Assembly: GCF_016894445.1 (NCBI RefSeq)
Contig: NZ_CP056775.1
Span: 4,342,001 to 4,406,000 of the forward strand
DNA length: 64,000 bases
Direction: 5' to 3'
Source of the DNA: Dyadobacter sandarakinus
GTDB lineage: Bacteria > Bacteroidota > Bacteroidia > Cytophagales > Spirosomataceae
In this document: positions 27,471-34,571 of the stretch, piece after piece
How the letters are laid out: the number at the start of each line of letters is the position of its first letter
Position numbering within the stretch: position 1 is the first letter of the stretch
Notes under the pieces: model-generated
Databases searched by the model: none
Told to the model about the DNA's origin: nothing
What the model saw: only the letters and a program-made list of their open reading frames with translations
Position numbers and translations under genes: made by a program

Positions 27471-27870
27471 ACTCCGCAAGCCGATCAATTGTTGATACAA
27501 GTCCCTCTACAATAAGCCAGTTGCACAGAATAAAACTGATTTGAATCTCGCATTCCTCGTATGTGATGATCCGAAGTTCATGTATGCCTGCTCATACTCA
27601 GAACTTCAATAAAAATAGCATAAGCCAAGTCGACATAATAAGACTAGGCACATCATACCAGTTGTATTCTCATCTCTATCAAATTTGGTTTTCCATTCAA
27701 AGGCAAGCATTTTCTGCTAATGCGAGCATAAAACTATTTTGCTATTTCACCTTTCGATAAGCCGCGAGTAGCCGCTCGTTCATTGCTTTCATCAGGGTTT
27801 GTGAAGTATAGGATCTTTAACGCTCCGCCTCCCAAAGAGGCTCGATGATCCATACTTACAACTTATTTCT
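27471..27870. other. Intergenic region, possible decayed sequence
   Basis: 400 bases without a convincing gene. A short minus-strand frame near 27740-27790 reads MNERLLAAYRKV and stops, which looks like a gene fragment, and there is a 5-bp hairpin at 27827-27841 just before the lipoprotein gene. Otherwise I see nothing. Confidence 0.4.
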
Positions 27871-29394
27871 ATGAAGCAATTCTCTCCTTTCAGACCGGTT
27901 TCCGCTTACATTTTAGTTCTTATTGCATTTGCATTATCCATTTTCAACCAATCATGCCGCGATGATACGGACAACAAAGCTGCTCCCCAGCAAAGCGCCG
28001 CAAATAAGAATGCGGCAACGGAAAACAAGATGCTGAGCTACAATGAATTTCTTCAGCAAGTCAAAAACCTAAAAGACAAAGCGCTTTACAACCATTTCAG
28101 ATTGAATGCGGAAGCAGGTTCCCGTACAAGCGAACTTCCCCTGTTTCCGATACGCACCTTACCCAGTACAACGGACAGTGTCCGGAAGATCACAGTTAAT
28201 CAACACACGACCTACACCATTCCCGTATACCGGCGAGAACATACCGGCGAAGTGTTCCGGAACATCATTATAGATTCCTCAGATGCAGGTGTTAAGGCCT
28301 ATCTCGCCTGGTATTTCCCTGACAAAAACTGGATCAAGGAATACAGGAGTAATCGCAAACGCAGCTTTTACGGAAGAGTGTTCCTGAGTGACTACGATGA
28401 TATTCCATCCGACGCAAGATCCGGCGGAAGAGTAAACCTCCTCCCCGTTTGCACGTCCGTAATGGTATTATCAGAGACGATAGAACACTTGTGCTGCCAT
28501 AACATGCAGCATGCTTCCTGTGCTTGTGCCGCTGGCAGTCAATATCATATCGAATATCTCTACAATACAGTAACTACTTGTATTGATACATACATCCCTC
28601 CATTTGGCGGAGGCACTGGTGGCAGTGGTGGTGGTGGCACAGTTCCCAATCCGGGTGGCGGTTATGACCCGTGTGACAACGGTAATTTACGGACCATGAC
28701 TACCCCATGCAAACCAGCGCCACCTGCACCCACTCCGCCGGTGGCAGCCAATGCCAATGTAGCACCACTAATTAGTCTTGCGGCAGGAAAGGGGGTGACC
28801 TTTACACCTACGGAAGTTGCTGTATTAAATTCGCAAGGAGCAATTATGATAACCAAAATGAAAAACTTGCTATCGGCATATGGAGACATGGTTAAAAAAG
28901 ACTTTGAAAGTTTAATCACAACACTTACTGGCTCCGCATTAACACCATCAGAAAAACAAGCACTAAATGCTTTGGCGGACAATTATGATCCATATAAGTT
29001 TCTAATGAGGCTAATGTATGCGTCCAATGCTTATGCTGCTGAAACAGCCACGCTGGCAAACTATAATTTATGTGGAGCAACATGCGGGAACTGTAAAGGA
29101 AATGCATTTAAGCATGCACTATTTCTGATTTACAATGCCGAAACTTTCACGCAGAATTCAGCAGTAGCACTTGCTTTCGCTCATGAAGAAGGGCAGGGAG
29201 GCAAGGATACAGAAATGGATTACAAGAACAATGCTGCGGGTAGTGCGATATTTACTGTATTTGGAAATACTGGAACACCATCAGAATGGATCTCACGTGT
29301 CAAAACGGCTGTAAATCAAGGAACTCACGGGTTTGTATTTGTTAAAAACAGTACTTTGGTAAGTACCAGTAATGTAGATCCAAATTGTCCCTAG
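27871..29394 (+). CDS. Lipoprotein with C-terminal DUF6973-like domain
   Basis: 507 residues. Lipobox near IFNQSC (Cys29). Residues 30-230 are a secreted polar region; a Cys-rich patch (LCCHNMQHASCACAAG near 210) precedes a glycine-rich linker (GGGTGGSGGGGTVPNPGGG) and a proline/alanine spacer. The C-terminal domain shows the pattern GNAFKHALF, then AHEEGQGG, then MDYKNNAAG, with the H, HE and D-x-x-NN residues that I associate with DUF6973, a domain found in secreted and polymorphic-toxin-like proteins. The two following genes encode paralogous anchored proteins, as in effector-immunity loci. Activity is not established. Confidence 0.65.
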   Translation: MKQFSPFRPVSAYILVLIAFALSIFNQSCRDDTDNKAAPQQSAANKNAATENKMLSYNEFLQQVKNLKDKALYNHFRLNAEAGSRTSELPLFPIRTLPSTTDSVRKITVNQHTTYTIPVYRREHTGEVFRNIIIDSSDAGVKAYLAWYFPDKNWIKEYRSNRKRSFYGRVFLSDYDDIPSDARSGGRVNLLPVCTSVMVLSETIEHLCCHNMQHASCACAAGSQYHIEYLYNTVTTCIDTYIPPFGGGTGGSGGGGTVPNPGGGYDPCDNGNLRTMTTPCKPAPPAPTPPVAANANVAPLISLAAGKGVTFTPTEVAVLNSQGAIMITKMKNLLSAYGDMVKKDFESLITTLTGSALTPSEKQALNALADNYDPYKFLMRLMYASNAYAAETATLANYNLCGATCGNCKGNAFKHALFLIYNAETFTQNSAVALAFAHEEGQGGKDTEMDYKNNAAGSAIFTVFGNTGTPSEWISRVKTAVNQGTHGFVFVKNSTLVSTSNVDPNCP

Positions 29395-29431
29395 AAGATA
29401 AAATCATTAACCTAAATATTAACTACTATCG

Positions 29432-30019
29432 ATGATACGACTGATATTTATAGCGATTTCACTTCTAGTTCTGTATAACATTGTGATTTACATTTTCCGA
29501 ACTGACGGGACATGTGATCAGGTAATACAAGTAAAATTCAGAGAAATTAATTTTCAATTTCCATTGAAAGTACGGGGTGTATTAAAAACTCCAATGAGTG
29601 GATTTACCAGAAATTACACTTGGATTGAAACTGACTCAATCGGAAACAGAAATATCTCAGGTAAATGGTTCTTTGATAGAGATTCAGAATGGAATATTAA
29701 GCAAGAATTAAGTAGTGAGGTGAAAGACAAATTAATTTATGGAGTTGCTTTTGAACTACATGAGGATAGCTGCAAAACTGATCAGGAAATTGTGGCCGAA
29801 ATTCAGGAAATGTATCCGGGAAATTACACGTATACTGTGGAGTGGGGATATAAGTATTATGTATGGGAGCGGGACTGTCTGACTATTTTTGTCAAAAGAA
29901 TATATGATGATCCAGAAGGCAACTCAATACCGGAAGTCTCTTTTTGTTATGGCATCAGTTCTTCAGAGGCAAGTACGTACGGAAAATATACTGGTTACAT
30001 TAACGGCTTTCCGGATTGA
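29432..30019 (+). CDS. Membrane-anchored protein, tandem paralogue 1 (possible partner of the DUF6973 lipoprotein)
   Basis: 195 residues: one N-terminal helix (LIFIAISLLVLYNIVIYIF) and an extracytoplasmic domain. Key shared segments with the next gene are FQFPLKVRGVLK, SGKWFFD, YGVAFELHEDSCKTDQEIVAEIQ (in parts: YGVAFEL, DSCKTDQEIVAEIQ), YPGNY, WERDCLTIFVK, SIPEVSFCY and TGYI. Three conserved cysteines could form disulfides. No known family. Distinctly A+T-rich and directly downstream of the lipoprotein gene (37 bases). Confidence 0.65.
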   Translation: MIRLIFIAISLLVLYNIVIYIFRTDGTCDQVIQVKFREINFQFPLKVRGVLKTPMSGFTRNYTWIETDSIGNRNISGKWFFDRDSEWNIKQELSSEVKDKLIYGVAFELHEDSCKTDQEIVAEIQEMYPGNYTYTVEWGYKYYVWERDCLTIFVKRIYDDPEGNSIPEVSFCYGISSSEASTYGKYTGYINGFPD

Positions 30020-30052
30020 TGGCTCCACGCTGCGAATTAAACAATTACACAC

Positions 30053-30703
30053 ATGAAAACACTTTTGTACATCTTAAAATCGGCTGTACTTGTCCTAAGT
30101 ACGCTACTTTCGATCTTAGGGAAATTAATAGTAGCTTTCTTAGTAGTTTCTTTTATCTTGTTTTTATCATTTCAAGACTGGGAAGACGATGAAAGTTGTG
30201 GTGAAGTAACAAAATTGAGTTACCGGGGTATTTACTTTCAATTTCCAATGAGAGTGAGCAGTGCATTAAAAGCACCTATGAAGCAATTTTCCACAAACTA
30301 TATGTGGTTACAAACAGATTCCTTGGGTGGCAAAAATTTCTCTGCAAAATGGTTTTTTGATTATGATAATGAATGGACAAAGCCTGCTCAACTATCGGAT
30401 AAAGTAAAAAGAAAACCAGTTTACGGTGTTGCATTCGAACTTTATGGTGACAGTTGTAAAACTGATCAGGAAATTGTTGCAGAGATACAAAAACTCTATC
30501 CGGGCAATTACCGGTATTTTGAAAATCAGGGCCATTCAGCTTATATATGGGAGCGGGATTGTCTAACTATTTTCGTAAAAAAAGCCTATCAATACCCTGC
30601 TGGGTATAGCATACCGGAAGTCTCATTCTGTTACCTGCTTGACGAATCACAAAAAGAAATATTTGCGACTTACACGGGCTATATAGATAATTACCCGGAT
30701 TGA
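30053..30703 (+). CDS. Membrane-anchored protein, tandem paralogue 2
   Basis: 216 residues, about half identical to the preceding protein over the extracytoplasmic domain. The N-terminal part differs, with a longer hydrophobic region (LLYILKSAVLVLSTLLSILG and LIVAFLVVSFILFLSF, possibly two helices). Shared blocks include FQFPMRV, AKWFFD, DSCKTDQEIVAEIQ, WERDCLTIFVK and SIPEVSFCY. Tandem duplication with a changed anchor suggests diversification of a binding protein. It is the last gene before the tRNA-Phe island. Confidence 0.65.
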   Translation: MKTLLYILKSAVLVLSTLLSILGKLIVAFLVVSFILFLSFQDWEDDESCGEVTKLSYRGIYFQFPMRVSSALKAPMKQFSTNYMWLQTDSLGGKNFSAKWFFDYDNEWTKPAQLSDKVKRKPVYGVAFELYGDSCKTDQEIVAEIQKLYPGNYRYFENQGHSAYIWERDCLTIFVKKAYQYPAGYSIPEVSFCYLLDESQKEIFATYTGYIDNYPD

Positions 30704-30751
30704 TATACCCCAAATGCCGTGAAATGCACGAATCAGATTTACCAAAACAAA

Positions 30752-30777
30752 AAAGCCTTGATCATGATCAAGGCTTT
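30752..30777 (-). terminator. Palindromic terminator, probably the original tRNA-Phe terminator
   Basis: A perfect 13-bp palindrome; read on the minus strand it is followed by a T-rich run. It lies next to the left att repeat, where the 3' side of the tRNA gene would have been before the island integrated. Confidence 0.6.
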
Positions 30778-30778
30778 A

Positions 30779-30809
30779 TGCATTCTGTGGTGATGGACGG
30801 AATCGAACC
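30779..30809. repeat. Left attachment site (31-bp repeat of tRNA-Phe 3' end)
   Basis: Identical to 47608-47638. It contains the last 22 bases of the tRNA gene (T-arm and acceptor stem) and 9 bases beyond. To its right the sequence no longer follows the tRNA, so this copy is a remnant and not a gene. Confidence 0.92.
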
Positions 30810-30930
30810 TTTGATTTCTACTTTCATGAGCTTTTCGTTAAAATATTCTGATTCTGAGCTACTAATGGCAAATATATAAAATTGAACCAAGTAACATGCA
30901 ACCTTAAAAAGTAATTTTGTCGTAAACCAT

Positions 30931-30961
30931 TTTGTAAACCAATTCAGTTAAGATAGATTTG
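30931..30961 (+). promoter_or_regulatory. Promoter of the integrase gene
   Basis: TTTG at 30931-30934, exactly 19 bases, TAGATTTG at 30954-30961. Full consensus. Predicted leader of about 16 bases to ATG 30984. Confidence 0.65.
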
Positions 30962-30983
30962 TGTAAATCAAGTCGTCGGCTGC

Positions 30984-32252
30984 ATGGCTACTACAAAATA
31001 CTATCTCAAAAAACCAAAACCAAATGGCAATTGCCTGATATCCTTGTACTTCCGCTATGGAACTGAGCAGGTTGTGGTTTCTACCAATCAGTTTATAAAG
31101 CCCAAATCCTGGGACGCCAAAAACCAGAAGGCAAAAGCCAGTCATGAAGCCTATTTGGAGCTCAACGCTAACCTGGATCGGTGGCGAAATGAAGTTCAGA
31201 AGATATACCAGCAGCGGCTTTACCAGAAACTGTCGATCACTCCCGCCGACCTGAAACCGCTATTTGAGCGCGAGATAAGGACTGATAAATATGAAGCAGC
31301 TCCGGAGAAAGGTAAGCCCGGCCTGATCGAGTTCGTCACCAAATACATCAAGTCCGTAGAGGGATTTAAGAATGCCAATACGATCAAGACGTACCGCTCG
31401 CATTTGAAAATGTTGACAGCCTATCAGACGGATGCGAAGAAGAAGACCATTGCGTTCAACGACATCACGCTCGATTTCTACCACGATTTCAAAAGGTTTA
31501 TGGTTGAGGTCAAGAAATACAATGAGAACACGCAGAATAAGCACACCGGCTTCTTAAAGTTCTTCCTGAACGAGGCGACCGAGCGCAAGGAAAATGACAA
31601 CATCGAGTTCAAGAGTCGGCGGTTTTCGACACCCCGTAAAGAGGTGGATTCGATTTACCTAAATGAAGATGAGATCAAGCTCCTGATGAAGCTTGATCTA
31701 TCAGCCGAGTCCAGGCTGGAAAAAGTGCGGGATCTCTTCATCGTTGGCTGCTTCACAGGCCTTCGCTTCTCCGACCTCACGGCTATACAAGCCGAAAATA
31801 TTTCGCCTGATTTCAAATACCTGAAAACTAAGACGATCAAGACAGACGAATACCTAGAAATCCCGATCCACCCAATCGTCAGGAAGGTAATGGAGAAATA
31901 CAAGGGCAAGACACCGAACAACTTGCCTCCGGTAATATCTAATCAAAAGATGAATGAATATCTCAAAGAAATCGGCGAAAAGGCCAATCTGAGCGATGAC
32001 GTGGCTTTATTCGAAAAGAAAGGAAAAGTCCGGACGCAGAAAAAGGTGAGTAAGTTTTCGTTAATTACGTCCCACACAGCCAGGCGATCATTTGCAACCA
32101 ATGAGTATCTTGCCGGCACTCCCTCCTACGCCATCATGGCAATCACCGGCCACCGGACCGAAAAAGCATTTTTAACATACATCAAGGTAACCAAAAAACA
32201 GTACGCGCGGCAGCTTTCAGAGATCTGGAAGGAGCGGTTTAAAGATGAGTGA
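30984..32252 (+). CDS. Tyrosine recombinase (site-specific integrase) of the island
   Basis: 422 residues, Bacteroidota type. N-terminal arm-binding domain (YYLKKPKPNGNCLISLYF), SAM-like core-binding domain near 110-215 (TIKTYRSHLKMLTAYQ) and catalytic domain with Arg in CFTGLRFSDL, the R-box partner in SHTARRSFATN (His and Arg), TGHRTEKAFLTYI and the nucleophile Tyr of this last block. It integrates the element into tRNA-Phe. Position next to the left att repeat, 174 bases away, is typical. It ends overlapping the region of the next gene's start. Confidence 0.93.
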   Translation: MATTKYYLKKPKPNGNCLISLYFRYGTEQVVVSTNQFIKPKSWDAKNQKAKASHEAYLELNANLDRWRNEVQKIYQQRLYQKLSITPADLKPLFEREIRTDKYEAAPEKGKPGLIEFVTKYIKSVEGFKNANTIKTYRSHLKMLTAYQTDAKKKTIAFNDITLDFYHDFKRFMVEVKKYNENTQNKHTGFLKFFLNEATERKENDNIEFKSRRFSTPRKEVDSIYLNEDEIKLLMKLDLSAESRLEKVRDLFIVGCFTGLRFSDLTAIQAENISPDFKYLKTKTIKTDEYLEIPIHPIVRKVMEKYKGKTPNNLPPVISNQKMNEYLKEIGEKANLSDDVALFEKKGKVRTQKKVSKFSLITSHTARRSFATNEYLAGTPSYAIMAITGHRTEKAFLTYIKVTKKQYARQLSEIWKERFKDE

Positions 32253-32254
32253 TT

Positions 32255-32926
32255 ATGGAGGAAAGTAAGAAACCAGTCGGGAAATATTCGACAGCAAAGA
32301 GACTAGGAGAAACGTTTCTGGGAATGAAAGGAGACGACATACCCCTTGTTCCATATTTTAAGTACGATGTCGTTGACCAGCTTAATGAATTTCATTTGGT
32401 TTTCCCGTCGGAACCCAGTACAACCTTGTATGAAAACACGATCTTCTCGAAACTGGTGAGGCTCGCCACTTTCAGCCAGTCTCTCAGATGCTTCCGGTAT
32501 CACTATGAAGCCTACCCGGACAAGTTCGAGTTTCTGGATTTCTTCGTAAATGAAATTCCCATTCGACTGACACAACCTTATTCTGCACAAGAAAAAACCA
32601 TATTGGAAGGCCTGCTGGCTGAAGTCAATCCACAGCTGGAAGAAAACACGGTGACTCCCAGATGCGAAGAAGAGGTTGACATTTACACACTTCTTCCCAA
32701 GCCAACACTCATTGCTCTCATGAAGACCATCTTCTATGGCACAAAAGAGGATAGCACTTTCGATGCCAACCAAGAGGACATTGTTGCTCTTTTGCGCAAC
32801 TTCACGCCATTTAAGAAAGGGAAACGAAGTACACTTGCTAGAAAAGTAACCGAGAATGTGCCGGAGGATTATTTACCCAATTCACTGATTATTGAGATAC
32901 GAAAATTTCTTTCGAGTAAATTCTAG
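32255..32926 (+). CDS. Island protein of unknown function, linked to the integrase
   Basis: 223 residues from ATG 32255 (a GTG at 32249 overlaps the integrase stop and is an alternative). Soluble, mixed charge, with no recognised motif; segments such as FSKLVRLATFSQSLRCFRY and LPKPTLIALMKTIFYG suggest a helical fold. Its start is within 3 bases of the integrase stop, so the two are translated from one message. An accessory recombination or regulatory role is inferred only from that coupling. Confidence 0.6.
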   Translation: MEESKKPVGKYSTAKRLGETFLGMKGDDIPLVPYFKYDVVDQLNEFHLVFPSEPSTTLYENTIFSKLVRLATFSQSLRCFRYHYEAYPDKFEFLDFFVNEIPIRLTQPYSAQEKTILEGLLAEVNPQLEENTVTPRCEEEVDIYTLLPKPTLIALMKTIFYGTKEDSTFDANQEDIVALLRNFTPFKKGKRSTLARKVTENVPEDYLPNSLIIEIRKFLSSKF

Positions 32927-33458
32927 TTCAGAGAGACACTGCAGAGCAGTTGCACACCCTTGCTTATTTGGCGCGGAGGTTGATTGGCCTACGGTTGTCG
33001 CAAAATTTGAGATAACTGCGATAGGCTGAGTGTACTGAAAAGGCCAGGGAAATGTTAGGGATGCTTGACATACCTTAGACACAGGACAGTTGAAAATGGC
33101 AACTGGATCACAGAAATTCGTCTAAAAGAACGTCGAATGTACCTTAGCGAACTAATTACCAAGAACTTACGCTTAGACGAAATAGCGCAAATAAAGTAAC
33201 TGATGTCTAAAGAGCAATGGAATAATGTTAGCCGTAAACCGTCAAAGATTACTTGACAGTTCAGATACTGTTATGCCACTGATCCACAATAAAGAGAGAA
33301 TATGACATCAAAAGTCACTAGCAGCTCGAAGCCGAACATTCTCGCCAAGCAAGTCTGAAGAACAACTCCCACCGTAAAGTAAGTGGTAAAAAATCTCAAC
33401 CATTATTTTTGTATTTTGCAATTTTGAACATAGCCTTCGCAATATCTTCTTAATATAT
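32927..33458. other. 532-base non-coding stretch with a possible gene remnant
   Basis: No complete gene. Between 33059 and 33199 one plus-strand frame reads 46 codons without a usual start, ending RRMYLSELITKNLRLDEIAQI; the string is protein-like and could be the 3' end of a decayed gene upstream of the defence cassette. The last 60 bases (33400-33458) are A+T-rich and carry the probable cassette promoter. Confidence 0.4.
33404..33411 (+). promoter_or_regulatory. Possible -7 box for the defence cassette
   Basis: TATTTTTG fits TAnnTTTG, 48 bases before the methyltransferase ATG. No clear TTTG at the right distance upstream. It is the best candidate in an A+T-rich leader. Confidence 0.35.
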
Positions 33459-34571
33459 ATGCCTAGTAGGATAACACAAACATCTGATTTAAAGGCCGTT
33501 GATTTTTTTTGTGGAGCGGGTGGCGTGACTTGTGGCTTTACGAATATTGGGATTAAGGTGCTTGGCGGTATTGACATCGACCCTAAATTCAAGGATACTT
33601 ATGAACTGAACAATGATGCCAAGTTTATCAATAAAGACGTTTCAAACCTTGAACCCGAGAAACTTCAAGAATACTTGCCCATTGAAAGAAACGAAGATAA
33701 TCTCATATTCGTTGGTTGCAGTCCATGTCAATACTATTCCAATCTTAAATCAGATAAAACCAAATCGGAGTCGGGAAGACTCTTGCTGGAGGATTTCAAG
33801 GAATTTGTCTTGTTTTACAGGCCAGGGTTTGTCTTCATCGAAAACGTCCCGGGTTTAGAGACAAAGAAAGGGAGTCCACTACATCTCTTTAAAAAAGCTT
33901 TACGGAAAGAAGGTTACACGTTCGATCAAAATGTACTAAATGCAAAATATTTTGGTGTTCCTCAAAATAGACGCAGGTTCGTGCTATTAGCAACACGTCT
34001 GTCAAATTACCAAATCGAGCTCCCAAGACAGGTTCGTGCGAAAAATTCAATTGTAACCGTTCAAAAAGCAATCGGCAACTTCGAAATATTCCCAAAAATA
34101 GAAGCCGGAAACAAAGATGAGACTAGATTTCAGCATTCATGTGCTAAGCTATCAGACTTAAACCTACAAAGAGTAAGACAGGTCCCTCACAACGGAGGCA
34201 CTAGAAAAGCTTGGGAGAATGATAGCGAACTTCAATTGGAATGCTATAAGAATCACAATGGGCACTATGATGTCTACGGCAGACTATTTTGGGATAGGCC
34301 AGCACCTACAATTACAACCAGATTTATTTACACAAGTACAGGTCGCTACTCACATCCCGATCAGGATAGGGCACTCTCACTCAGGGAGGGAGCTACATTA
34401 CAGTCGTTTCCACTAGATTATCAATTTTACTCTTCAAATCAAGGCACCATTGCAACCATGATTGGTAATGCAGTGCCTCCAAAATTATCGGAAGCCATTG
34501 GAGAATCTATTAAACAGCATTGGGATAAATGGCTAAATTCGTTACCAGAGCAAGAGCAATTGATCTCTTAG
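33459..34571 (+). CDS. DNA (cytosine-5-)-methyltransferase
   Basis: 370 residues with the ordered m5C motifs: I at AVDFFCGAGG (14-22), IV at GCSPCQYYS with nucleophile Cys90, VI at FIENVPG (Glu128), VIII at VPQNRRRFVLLA (168-179), IX/X region with LREGATLQSFP and IGNAVPP near the end. It transfers a methyl group to C5 of cytosine within a specific site; the target recognition region (about 190-310) gives no site prediction. It is the first gene of a four-gene plus-strand unit and overlaps the next gene by 43 bases. Composition is more A+T-rich than the core genome. Confidence 0.95.
   Translation: MPSRITQTSDLKAVDFFCGAGGVTCGFTNIGIKVLGGIDIDPKFKDTYELNNDAKFINKDVSNLEPEKLQEYLPIERNEDNLIFVGCSPCQYYSNLKSDKTKSESGRLLLEDFKEFVLFYRPGFVFIENVPGLETKKGSPLHLFKKALRKEGYTFDQNVLNAKYFGVPQNRRRFVLLATRLSNYQIELPRQVRAKNSIVTVQKAIGNFEIFPKIEAGNKDETRFQHSCAKLSDLNLQRVRQVPHNGGTRKAWENDSELQLECYKNHNGHYDVYGRLFWDRPAPTITTRFIYTSTGRYSHPDQDRALSLREGATLQSFPLDYQFYSSNQGTIATMIGNAVPPKLSEAIGESIKQHWDKWLNSLPEQEQLIS

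Noticed and set aside
30779..30860. Second tRNA-Phe gene at the left border
   Set aside because: Only the last 22 tRNA bases match. The rest does not fold as a tRNA, so it is an att remnant.
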